From Dehalococcoidia bacterium (GTDB taxonomy: Bacteria > Chloroflexota > Dehalococcoidia > GIF9 > AB-539-J10), in contig DAOUTC010000012.1 of NCBI GenBank assembly GCA_030626915.1, forward strand, positions 1 to 15,320: 15,320 nucleotides of DNA. The letters are read 5' to 3'. Positions 1 through 7,147 of this stretch are shown piece after piece (within the stretch, counting starts at the first letter, position 1; each line of letters opens with the position of its first letter). The translations under genes and the position numbers were made by a program. Under the pieces are notes generated by a model that did not search any database, was not told where the DNA came from, and saw only the letters and a program-made list of their open reading frames with translations.

Positions 1-990
1 AATCTTGGTATTCCCGAAGGTGCATTTATCCAAGGTCAAATTCCTAATGATGGCGTAGGTTTAGCCAGGGAAGAGTTCATTATCAATTCCTACATCGGCA
101 TACATCCAATGGCACTAATAGAATACGATAAGCTAAAGAAGGCAGCTGATAAGGACAGGAGAATAGCAAAAGTAATTAAAAATATAGATGAAAGAGCCGG
201 ATCGAATAAGGATAAAACGCAGTTTTTCATTGACAGCTTAGCAATGGGGATAGCAAAAATAGCGGCGGGGGTTTATCCCAACGATGTTATCGTTCGGTTT
301 TCTGACTTCAAGACGAATGAATATGCCAATTTAATTGGGGGGTATCTTTATGAACCAAAAGAGAGCAATCCGATGCTGGGCTGGAGAGGAGCCTCCCGTT
401 ATTATGATGAGAAGTTCAAGGCTGCCTTTGGCTTAGAATGCAAGGCGATAAAGAAAGTAAGAGATGAGATGGGTCTGGCTAATGTCAAGGTGATGGTCCC
501 CTTCTGCAGGACGCCAGAAGAGGGCAAGAAGGTAATTAGAACGATGGCAGAGTTTGGCTTAAAACAAGAGGAAAACGGATTGGAAGTGTATGTGATGTGT
601 GAGATACCCTCAAATGTGATTTTGGCAGAGGAATTTGCTGATGTGTTCGACGGATTCAGCATCGGGTCAAACGACCTAACGCAATTAACTCTGGGTATGG
701 ATAGGGATTCTGACTCCATTTCTCATATAGCTGACGAAAGAAACGAAGCAGTGAAAAGACTTGTAAAACACGCCATAAAAGCTGCGCATGCTCATAAGCC
801 AAGGAGAAAGATAGGGATATGTGGTCAAGCACCAAGCGATTTCCCCCAATTTGCCGAGTTTCTGGTTGAATGTGGCATAGATTCCATGTCTTTGAACCCG
901 GATGTGGTACTGTCAACTAGGCTAAATATAGCGGAGGCGGAAAGGAGAATAAAGGCTAAGAGGCAAAAAGAACGCTTGGTGAGAGTATGA
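1..990 (+). CDS. ppsA: Phosphoenolpyruvate synthase, C-terminal part (5' end outside window)
   Basis: This is the last 329 codons of an open frame that is already open at base 1. PEP synthase makes PEP from pyruvate and ATP (releasing AMP and phosphate), a gluconeogenic entry step in the cytoplasm. The visible part is the PEP/pyruvate-binding TIM-barrel domain. Near the start is GVGLAREEFI (window residues 18-27) followed by IGIHP, and GWRGASRY lies at 127-134. The PEP-enzyme signature SIGSNDLTQ is at about 220-228. The catalytic Cys sits in GICGQAPSD (Cys at residue 274, TGT at 820-822). The first ATG visible (109) is internal, since homology runs unbroken upstream of it. The phosphohistidine and ATP-grasp domains must lie to the left. 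Pyruvate phosphate dikinase is related, but the GICGQAPSD and GVGLAR patterns fit PEP synthase better. dgt follows closely on the same strand. Confidence 0.93.
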   Translation, partial: NLGIPEGAFIQGQIPNDGVGLAREEFIINSYIGIHPMALIEYDKLKKAADKDRRIAKVIKNIDERAGSNKDKTQFFIDSLAMGIAKIAAGVYPNDVIVRFSDFKTNEYANLIGGYLYEPKESNPMLGWRGASRYYDEKFKAAFGLECKAIKKVRDEMGLANVKVMVPFCRTPEEGKKVIRTMAEFGLKQEENGLEVYVMCEIPSNVILAEEFADVFDGFSIGSNDLTQLTLGMDRDSDSISHIADERNEAVKRLVKHAIKAAHAHKPRRKIGICGQAPSDFPQFAEFLVECGIDSMSLNPDVVLSTRLNIAEAERRIKAKRQKERLVRV

Positions 991-1048
991 TGGTTGACGT
1001 AACGTGGATTTTGCCCTAACTCGGCTTGAATATGAATACAATAATTTC

Positions 1049-2095
1049 ATGGTTAACGGACTCGGTATACGTGAACAGACAGAGGGAAAGGAAGAGACTC
1101 TCTCCCCTTACGCAGCTAAGAGTAAATTTAGCCGCGGCAGGTTAAGGTGGGAGGAGCCATGCCCTATAAGAACTTGCTTCCAGCGTGATCGCGATCGCAT
1201 TGTCCATTGCAAAGCTTTCCGCCGATTGAAGCATAAGACACAGGTCTTTATTGCTCCTTTAGGCGACCACTATGTGACCAGGCTTACTCATACTTTAGAG
1301 GTATCCCAGATTGCCAGAACCATATCGCGGGCTTTGAACCTTAACGAAGATTTAACTGAAGCTATTGCCTTAGGACATGACTTGGGACATACTCCCTTTG
1401 GTCATATAGGCGAAGAGGTTCTAAATGAACTTTACCCCGGTGGCTTCAGGCATAATGAGCAAAGCTTACGAGTGGTTGACTTATTAGAGAGGGACGGACA
1501 GGGGCTTAACCTCACCTGGGAAGTGCGAGATGGCATCCTTAAGCACTCCAAGGGGCAAGTGGACATTTTAGGAGAAGGGTGGGCAGATGTCAGCACTCTG
1601 GAAGGCCAGGTATGCAAAATAGCAGATATCATTGCCTACATTAATCACGATATTGGTGACGCTATAAGGTCTGGTATCATCACCGAAAACGATTTGCCTG
1701 AGCCAGCAATAATGGTCTTAGGCCATACACATTCACAGCGAATTAATACTCTGGTTTGCGATGTTGTGAGCTGCTCCTGGCCAGCCAGCGGGCACAGCAA
1801 CTTGGCAAAACCAACTATTGCCATGAGCCCAGAGACCGTTAAGGCAGCCAACAGCCTGCGCCAGTTTCTATTTGAGAAGGTATATAATCCTAGCTTAGCC
1901 ATCAAAGACGCAGAAAGGGCCAGAGAAACAATACATCTTTTATACTCTTATTTCTCAAAACACGAAGATGAACTGCCGCCAGAATTTGCCTCTCTGTATG
2001 ATGACAGGAAACGCAAGACCGTTGATTACATTGCTGGAATGACTGACCAATATGCACTACGATTAGCTGAGGAAATACTAAATCCTAAGCACTAA
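1049..2095 (+). CDS. dgt: Deoxyguanosinetriphosphate triphosphohydrolase-like HD hydrolase
   Basis: Encodes about 348 residues of the dGTPase family, which cleaves dNTPs to deoxynucleoside plus triphosphate. The hallmark N-terminal block LSPYAAKS...SRGR and CPIRTCFQRDRDRIVHCKAF is present. The HD metal site is complete: His81 in RLTHTLE, His110-Asp111 in GHDLGHTPFG, and Asp193 in ADIIAYINHD (numbered from the ATG at 1049). The C-terminal YIAGMTDQYA block is also there. The frame extends up to a GTG at 1004, 13 bases after the ppsA stop. I prefer ATG 1049 because homologues begin close to the IREQTE motif, but neither start has a clear Shine-Dalgarno, so 1004 stays possible. The last codons (L-N-P-K-H-stop) coincide with the left arm of the palindromic repeat at 2078-2202, so the C-terminal tip appears to be repeat-derived. 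Family assignment is firm; the in vivo substrate is not known from sequence. Confidence 0.93.
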   Translation: MVNGLGIREQTEGKEETLSPYAAKSKFSRGRLRWEEPCPIRTCFQRDRDRIVHCKAFRRLKHKTQVFIAPLGDHYVTRLTHTLEVSQIARTISRALNLNEDLTEAIALGHDLGHTPFGHIGEEVLNELYPGGFRHNEQSLRVVDLLERDGQGLNLTWEVRDGILKHSKGQVDILGEGWADVSTLEGQVCKIADIIAYINHDIGDAIRSGIITENDLPEPAIMVLGHTHSQRINTLVCDVVSCSWPASGHSNLAKPTIAMSPETVKAANSLRQFLFEKVYNPSLAIKDAERARETIHLLYSYFSKHEDELPPEFASLYDDRKRKTVDYIAGMTDQYALRLAEEILNPKH

Positions 2096-2202
2096 ATACG
2101 AAATGCTAAACAATATCAAAACCCAAAATCCCAATGACCAAAACCCTCGTGTTTTGAATTTAGAAATTTGAATTTGTTTAGGGTTTAGATATTAGGATTT
2201 AG
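2078..2202. repeat. AT-rich imperfect palindromic repeat between dgt and dnaG
   Basis: A 125-bp element folds on itself. The outer arms CTAAATCCTAA (2078-2088) and TTAGGATTTAG (2192-2202) are perfect 11-bp complements. Inside, CTAAACAA (2106-2113) pairs with TTGTTTAG (2174-2181). At the tip CAAAAC (2139-2144) pairs with GTTTTG (2151-2156) across a CCTCGT loop. It includes the dgt stop codon and ends 12 bases before the dnaG ATG. Similar AAATCCTAA/TTAGGATTT-bounded elements are familiar to me from Dehalococcoidia and other environmental genomes, but copy number here cannot be tested. It might act as a terminator or RNA-processing hairpin for dgt; there is no U-tract. Confidence 0.8.
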
Positions 2203-2214
2203 AATTTGAACTAA

Positions 2215-4005
2215 ATGAGCACAATCACTGAAGTAAAGCAAAGAACAGATATTGTAGAAATTATCTCTGATTATGTTCCTTTACAAAAAGCGGGGCGTAA
2301 TTTCAAGGCTTTATGTCCATTTCACAGTGAGAAACACCCCTCCTTTTTTGTCTTCCCCGAACAACAGACCTGGCATTGTTTTGGCGCCTGCGGCACTGGT
2401 GGCGATGTCTTTTCCTTCGTTATGAAAAAGGAGGGAATCGATTTTGGTCAAGTTCTCCGCCTCCTAGCTCAAAGAGCAGGTGTAACTTTAAGCTCAGCTG
2501 AGGTATCAGGTGGTGCTGAGGATAAAAAGAAGGAGAGATTATTCCAAATTAATGAGGCAGCAACTGAATACTTCCACCACTTGCTTCTAAGTACCAAGGC
2601 CGGCGAGGCAGCCAGAAACTATCTCAGCAAGAGAAAGATTGCTCTTGAAACTATCAAGGAGTTCCGATTGGGCTTTAGCCCTAATAGTTGGGATGCTCTT
2701 AAGAAATTCTTAATTAGTAAGGAATATGAGGAACAGGAGTTAATTGAGACTGGCCTGATAATAGAGAAGCAGGGAGGAAATAGCTACGATAGGTTTCGCA
2801 ACCGCTTGATGTTTCCCATATGCGATGTGCAAAGCCGGGTTGTTGGTTTTGGAGCTAGAGCCTTAGATGAATCTCTACCTAAATATGTTAACTCCCCCCA
2901 AACAGCAATTTTTGACAAGAGCAGTAGCCTTTATGGGATTAACAAAGCTAAAAGCGCCATTAAACAAAAAAACCTAGTAATAATTGTAGAAGGCTATATG
3001 GATGTCCTCACAGCCCATCAACATGGATGGCAAAATGTAGTGGCCTCAATGGGAACCTCCGTAACTGAAAGGCAAGTAGCCATTGCTAAAAGCTTGACCA
3101 AAAGCATAGCTTTGGCTCTTGATGCAGATGCTGCTGGAGAGGAAGCTACTTTGCGCAGTGCAGAGGTATCAGCACGCTCCCTAGATAAAGCTGAAGTAAA
3201 GGCTATCTTGATGCCTCAGGGCAAGGATCCAGATGAAGTAATAAGTGAGGATCTTGCTCTTTGGCAAAGTCTGGTGGAAAAAGCCTTACCCGTGCTAGAT
3301 TTTGCCTTTGAGACCGTGATAAGCAAGGTGGACATCAACAAAGCCAAAGACAAATCCTTAGCTGTACAAAAACTTCTGCCCTTAGTTTGCGAAATAAAAG
3401 ACCCTATACAACAATCTCACTATATACGAAAACTAGCACATACATTGAAAGTCAGTGAGTCTGCCATAACAGCCACTTTAAGAAAGTCACAAGCTGAACA
3501 AAGAAGGCAACGATTAACTAAAGCAGTAGAACAACCTCGTTTTACTCGTCAACTCGTATCCAGCCCTATTGAGGAATATTGTTTAGCCCTGCTACTCCAA
3601 TATCCGGAACTTCGCCAAGTGGCTCAAGGGTTGTCAGCAGAGCATTTCGAAAGTATCGAGAACCGTGAGATTTTCACCCAGTGGCAATACTCCCAAAACA
3701 CTTCCGAGCTTAGAGAAAAACTTGACGCTAATCTATTAGAACATTTAAACTATTTAATGAATAAGCCAATCCTGGATAAAAATGGTAAGGAGCAGCGCGC
3801 CTTTAGTGATTGCATTCTTAGCTTGCAAGAGAGATTGTCAAAGAGGTTAGAGGCGGGAAGAGAATTAATGTTTAATTTTACCAGAGAGAAAGAAGGTGTA
3901 AATGCCGAGCTGGCTAAACTAGATGAACAAGGAATAAGTTCCAGTGAACAACTCAGGGAGGTTTTCACTAAACGAGGGAAATTAGCCAGAAAAGAGGTTA
4001 GATGA
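2215..4005 (+). CDS. dnaG: DNA primase
   Basis: A 596-residue, full-length bacterial primase that makes the RNA primers for replication and is recruited by the DnaB helicase at the fork. The N-terminal zinc-ribbon ligands are visible as C34-x2-H37 (ALCPFH) and C55-x3-C59 (WHCFGAC). The catalytic core runs from about residue 110. The TOPRIM domain carries the acidic residues Glu259 (VIIVEGYMDV) and Asp303/Asp305 (ALDADAAGEEA). The region from about 440 (EEYCLALLLQYPEL) is the helical helicase-binding domain. The start is fixed by an in-frame TAA immediately before the ATG (2212-2214). No Shine-Dalgarno is recognisable in the AT-rich sequence ahead of it, which is the flank of the palindromic repeat. 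The stop overlaps the rpoD start (ATGA), pointing to co-transcription and translational coupling. Confidence 0.97.
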   Translation: MSTITEVKQRTDIVEIISDYVPLQKAGRNFKALCPFHSEKHPSFFVFPEQQTWHCFGACGTGGDVFSFVMKKEGIDFGQVLRLLAQRAGVTLSSAEVSGGAEDKKKERLFQINEAATEYFHHLLLSTKAGEAARNYLSKRKIALETIKEFRLGFSPNSWDALKKFLISKEYEEQELIETGLIIEKQGGNSYDRFRNRLMFPICDVQSRVVGFGARALDESLPKYVNSPQTAIFDKSSSLYGINKAKSAIKQKNLVIIVEGYMDVLTAHQHGWQNVVASMGTSVTERQVAIAKSLTKSIALALDADAAGEEATLRSAEVSARSLDKAEVKAILMPQGKDPDEVISEDLALWQSLVEKALPVLDFAFETVISKVDINKAKDKSLAVQKLLPLVCEIKDPIQQSHYIRKLAHTLKVSESAITATLRKSQAEQRRQRLTKAVEQPRFTRQLVSSPIEEYCLALLLQYPELRQVAQGLSAEHFESIENREIFTQWQYSQNTSELREKLDANLLEHLNYLMNKPILDKNGKEQRAFSDCILSLQERLSKRLEAGRELMFNFTREKEGVNAELAKLDEQGISSSEQLREVFTKRGKLARKEVR

Positions 4006-5465
4006 CGGATTTGATTGAAGGCAGGACTCTTAACCCAAATGAGGACAAGGAACCAACATTAAAAGAGACTCTTACCGAGGAGGAGGAAGTTGAAGATACT
4101 GATGCTGCAGTTGAAGAAGAAACAACGGAGGAAATAACTACCGAAGAAGCTAAACCGCAGGTAGTACCAGAGGAATATTATGAGGTAACTGATGACTTGG
4201 CTCGCATGTATCTTCACGAAATCAGCAGGGTACCACTTCTATCAGCTGCTGAAGAGAGAGAACTATCCAGCAAAATAGAGCAAAAAAGCCATCTGGAAAA
4301 AATTGAAGAGGCCTACTTTAAGAAACATAAGAAACTTCCCTCGGCAGTTGATATAGCAGCCGACTTAACCTCACGACTATGCAAAGCTTACCCTATTGTC
4401 GAAGTTATCAAAGAGTACCTGGGCATCGACCATTCCCATAGTCTAGCGGAGACAATCACAGAGCCTAAATTTCGCGCTGCTATCGATAATGAGATAAACC
4501 CAACGTTGATAACCACTGTGGCTCAAAGGATTGGCAAGGAAACTGCCGCTTCAGAAAAAGCTCTTGTAGACCTTTCCCTGAACAGCCAGCTTCTGCCACC
4601 GCAATTGTTGGCTCTCTTTGGAGATAAAGCTTCATGGCAGGAAATAAAGGCTTTCTCAGCTAGCAATGAATTCCTTTCTCAGCTCCGCTCTCATAACAGT
4701 CAGTTTGAAACCCACTTTGAAAAGGTGAGAGAAGAGGCGAAAAAGGCAAAAACACATCTCGCCGACGCAAACTTACGCCTGGTGGTTAGTATTGCCAAAA
4801 AATATATCGGGCATGGTATGTCCCTCCTTGACCTTATCCAAGAGGGAAATATTGGCCTTATGCGGGCCGTAGATAAGTTTCAACATAGAAAGGGGTACAA
4901 GTTTAGTACCTACGCTACTTGGTGGATTAGGCAAGGCATTACCCGGTCTATAGCTGACCAATCTCGCACCATTCGCATTCCAGTGCATATGGTGGAGACA
5001 ATTAATAAGTTATTACGAACGACACGGCAATTAACTCAAGAACTCGGATACGAACCCAGCTACGAAGAAATTGGTAACCAACTAAATATGGCTCCAGAAA
5101 AAGTAGAGGGAATTATGGACCTATTTCATCACGAGCCAATATCACTAGAGACGCCAATTGGCGAAGAGGAGAATAGTCGCCTGGGTGACTTTGTCGAGGA
5201 CCATACTAGCCCAGCGCCAAGCGAAGTCGCTACACAGCAGTTACTCAAAGAACAGATAGATAGGGTGCTTGATGAGCTTAGTCCACGAGAGAAAAGAGTA
5301 CTACAGCTCAGATTCGGTCTTATAGACGGACGCACTCGAACCTTAGAAGAAGTAGGACAGGAATTCAATGTGACTCGAGAGAGGATCCGTCAAATCGAAG
5401 CAAAAGCTTTGCGCAAGCTACGCCACCCCAGCAAGAGTCGAAAACTCAGGGATTACTTAGAGTAA
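4002..5465 (+). CDS. rpoD: Primary RNA polymerase sigma factor (sigma-70/SigA)
   Basis: A 487-residue group 1 sigma factor giving promoter specificity for housekeeping genes. Residues 1-60 are strongly acidic (about 25 Asp/Glu against 4 Lys/Arg in the first 65) and take the place of a canonical region 1.1. Region 1.2 follows at about 63-95 (DLARMYLHEISRVPLLS). A roughly 150-residue, mostly helical non-conserved spacer spans 96-250. Region 2 is at 252-322 (ANLRLVVSIAKKY, DLIQEGNIGLMRAVDKF, YKFSTYATWWIRQ), region 3 at about 323-400, and region 4 at 420-487 with the helix-turn-helix LEEVGQEFNVTRERIRQIE. The start is secured by the 4-base ATGA overlap with dnaG and by AGAGG just upstream. No separate promoter is visible, so it probably depends on the dnaG transcript plus any promoter inside dnaG. 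Confidence 0.97.
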   Translation: MTDLIEGRTLNPNEDKEPTLKETLTEEEEVEDTDAAVEEETTEEITTEEAKPQVVPEEYYEVTDDLARMYLHEISRVPLLSAAEERELSSKIEQKSHLEKIEEAYFKKHKKLPSAVDIAADLTSRLCKAYPIVEVIKEYLGIDHSHSLAETITEPKFRAAIDNEINPTLITTVAQRIGKETAASEKALVDLSLNSQLLPPQLLALFGDKASWQEIKAFSASNEFLSQLRSHNSQFETHFEKVREEAKKAKTHLADANLRLVVSIAKKYIGHGMSLLDLIQEGNIGLMRAVDKFQHRKGYKFSTYATWWIRQGITRSIADQSRTIRIPVHMVETINKLLRTTRQLTQELGYEPSYEEIGNQLNMAPEKVEGIMDLFHHEPISLETPIGEEENSRLGDFVEDHTSPAPSEVATQQLLKEQIDRVLDELSPREKRVLQLRFGLIDGRTRTLEEVGQEFNVTRERIRQIEAKALRKLRHPSKSRKLRDYLE

Positions 5466-5525
5466 ACTGATTTGAAAGGTATCTCAAGCGTACTCTCAAA
5501 AAAAGGATAATACCATACCAGGTCA

Positions 5526-6002
5526 ATGGAACGAATTTGGGCACCATGGAGGATAGAATACATACAGAGGCCAAAGGAAGATGATTGCATTCTTTGCCAA
5601 AAGCCGGGAGAAAATAACGATGAGGCAAATTTTATCCTCTATCGCGGCCAAAGCAATTTCATAATTTTGAATGCCTTTCCATACAACTCTGGACACCTAA
5701 TGGTAGCCCCCTATCAACATATAGCAAACCTGCAGGACCTAACAGACGACGAAATAAAAGAGCACCTGGATATTGTTAAAAGAGCAGTGAAACTTTTAAC
5801 GGAGGCGTTGAAACCTGCGGGTTTCAACATTGGCTTAAACATAGGTAAAGTTGCCGGAGCTGGAATAGAATGCCACCTTCATACTCACATAGTACCTCGG
5901 TGGGAAGGTGACGTTAATTTTATGCCTGTACTGTCTGATACCAGGGTTATATCAGAAGCTCTAGCTGCCACATACAAAAAGCTAAAAGCAAGGCTAATCT
6001 AG
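5526..6002 (+). CDS. HIT-family protein, Ap4A phosphorylase/ATP adenylyltransferase-like
   Basis: A 158-residue cytoplasmic protein of the histidine triad superfamily. The triad is in ECHLHTHIVPRW (His117, His119, His121), with Cys21-x2-Cys24 (CILC) near the N-terminus as a probable zinc pair. The N-terminal MERIWAPWRIEYI and the C-terminal PRWEGDVNFMPVL...TRVI pattern match the actinobacterial-type HIT enzymes that phosphorolyse diadenosine tetraphosphate to ADP and ATP (Mycobacterium Rv2613c type). Ap4A as substrate is therefore the best guess but is inferred. It lies 60 bases after rpoD on the same strand, with only a weak AGG as ribosome binding site ahead of ATG 5526. Its TAG stop (6000-6002) abuts the pheA stop on the other strand directly. 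Confidence 0.88.
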   Translation: MERIWAPWRIEYIQRPKEDDCILCQKPGENNDEANFILYRGQSNFIILNAFPYNSGHLMVAPYQHIANLQDLTDDEIKEHLDIVKRAVKLLTEALKPAGFNIGLNIGKVAGAGIECHLHTHIVPRWEGDVNFMPVLSDTRVISEALAATYKKLKARLI

Positions 6003-6016
6003 TTATTGCTTAGCTT
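5979..6016 (-). terminator. Candidate intrinsic terminator of pheA, inside the HIT gene's 3' end
   Basis: The arms AAGCTAAAAGCAA (5979-5991) and TTGCTTAGCTT (6006-6016) are complementary apart from a two-base bulge, with a 14-base loop containing both stop codons. Read on the minus strand the hairpin runs into TTTTTGT, a short U-tract, so it suits the pheA transcript. On the plus strand no T-run follows. The stem is AT-rich, so efficiency is uncertain. Confidence 0.45.
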
Positions 6017-6821
6017 GAGGATAAGAGCCCAATATCTTGACAAAAGTAGCTTCCCTTCGTAGCTCTCTTATAGCTTCTCGATAAATGTCACCATCCAAGT
6101 GACCTTCAAAATCAACGTAAAAAACATATTCCCAGGGCTTGCTTCTGCTGGGTCTGGACTCTAACTTTGTCAAGTTTATATTTCTAGTAGCAAAAATGCC
6201 TAAGGCTTTATACAGAGCACCAGGTATATGTCTAACGGAAAAGACAAGAGAGGTCTTATTTTTCTCAGCCGGTTCAGCTTTCTGCTTAGAGATAGCAAAG
6301 AACCTGGTATAGTTATTGATGTTAGTTTCAATCTGTGGCATCAAGACCTCTAAACCGTAGATATCGGCAGCCCTCTTACTAGCTATAGCAGCAAATCCCT
6401 TCCATTGATTCTCTTTTATCATTTTGGCGCTGCCGGCAGTATCATAGCTAGGCATAATTTCAACCTTCAATTTAGTTAAAAATTCCTCACATTGAGCCAA
6501 AGCTTGAGGATGGGAATAAATTGTCTTTATGTCAGCCAATTTTTCTCCGGGCAGAGCCATTAGGCAATGGCTTATCCTGAGAACAACCTCAGCAAATATA
6601 TTAAGAGGATATGTTAATAGCAAATCATACGTTTCGTTGATACTGCCAGCTTGAGAGTTCTCCACCGGAACTACACCAAAGCTAACGTTATCCTCTGCCA
6701 CAGCTTGAAAAACATCTTCAAGATGAACACAGGGCAAAAAGTCAATGCCTTCCCCAAAAAACTTTATGGCAGCATCTTCACTAAAAGCCCCCCTTTCTCC
6801 CTGAAAAGCAACCTTCACCAT
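6003..6821 (-). CDS. pheA: Prephenate dehydratase, monofunctional, with ACT domain
   Basis: A 272-residue enzyme converting prephenate to phenylpyruvate, the committed step to phenylalanine. The catalytic domain (about 1-180) shows FQGERGAFSE at the N-terminus, VPVENSQAGSI at 52-61 and the signature NYTRFFAI at 170-177 with the catalytic Thr-Arg-Phe. The regulatory ACT domain (about 190-270) has GALYKAL and the phenylalanine-binding ESRP motif at 221-224, so feedback inhibition by phenylalanine is expected. No chorismate mutase domain is fused. The start is supported by GAGGT about six bases upstream of ATG 6821. It is the last gene of the minus-strand run, 326 bases downstream of trkH, and the gap holds palindromic repeats. 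A 10-bp hairpin (6842-6866) lies just ahead of its ribosome binding site. Confidence 0.96.
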   Translation of the reverse strand: MVKVAFQGERGAFSEDAAIKFFGEGIDFLPCVHLEDVFQAVAEDNVSFGVVPVENSQAGSINETYDLLLTYPLNIFAEVVLRISHCLMALPGEKLADIKTIYSHPQALAQCEEFLTKLKVEIMPSYDTAGSAKMIKENQWKGFAAIASKRAADIYGLEVLMPQIETNINNYTRFFAISKQKAEPAEKNKTSLVFSVRHIPGALYKALGIFATRNINLTKLESRPSRSKPWEYVFYVDFEGHLDGDIYREAIRELRREATFVKILGSYPQAKQ

Positions 6822-6837
6822 TAGTAACCTCGTTTTT

Positions 6838-6902
6838 TGTCATTCTGAGCCTATAGGGCTCAGAATCTCTTGATAGACTGTTCGCTTTTGCTCAGAGTGA
6901 CA
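6838..6902. repeat. CATTCTGAG-type palindromic repeat, copy A
   Basis: The ends TGTCATTCTGAG (6838-6849) and CTCAGAGTGACA (6891-6902) are near-complementary, defining a 65-bp unit. Within it, ATTCTGAGCC (6842-6851) and GGCTCAGAAT (6857-6866) form a perfect 10-bp stem with a five-base loop. On the minus strand this stem lies just upstream of the pheA ribosome binding site, so it would be in the pheA 5' leader if the transcript begins further upstream. Confidence 0.8.
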
Positions 6903-6977
6903 ATTTGCTATTAATAAACTCCATCATAAGTATAACTTGAACTACTTCCATTTTTCTACCTTGACCATTCACCTTGC
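6903..6977. other. AT-rich spacer between two repeat copies, upstream of pheA
   Basis: This 75-base stretch between the two repeats has no coding frame or RNA gene that I can see. It is the likeliest place for a pheA promoter on the minus strand: a TATACT box reads on that strand at 6929-6934, but no convincing -35 hexamer stands at the right distance, so I do not call a promoter. Confidence 0.4.
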
Positions 6978-7123
6978 TGTCATTCTGAGGAGCCCTTCGC
7001 CGCTGTCATTCTGAGCGTGTGAGCCGGAGCCCTGAACGAAGTGAAGGGGAAGAATCTCATACAGCTCAGGATAAACTCCGCGACGAAGAATCTCAGAGTC
7101 CCTTCGTTTCACTCAGGGTGACA
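6978..7123. repeat. CATTCTGAG-type palindromic repeat, copy B (compound)
   Basis: A longer relative of copy A. Two direct copies of TGTCATTCTGAG stand at 6978-6989 and 7004-7015, against one right end CTCAGGGTGACA at 7112-7123. The interior has a direct duplication of GAAGAATCTCA (7049-7059 and 7085-7095). It also holds several CTTCG/CGAAG-type complementary segments. The pattern looks like a repeat that arose by one copy inserting into, or slipping within, another. It begins 24 bases downstream of the trkH stop and could serve as its transcription end structure, but no U-tract is present. Confidence 0.8.
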
Positions 7124-7147
7124 TAGGGAATGGCTGAACACTAAAAT

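Noticed and set aside
1185..1200. GATCGCGATCGC stretch in dgt as a regulatory palindrome
   Set aside because: It encodes the conserved Arg-Asp-Arg-Asp-Arg block of the dGTPase family, so codon repetition explains it.
6838..7123. Repeated units between trkH and pheA as a CRISPR array
   Set aside because: Only two or three units, palindromic, unequal in length, with no regular spacers and no cas genes.
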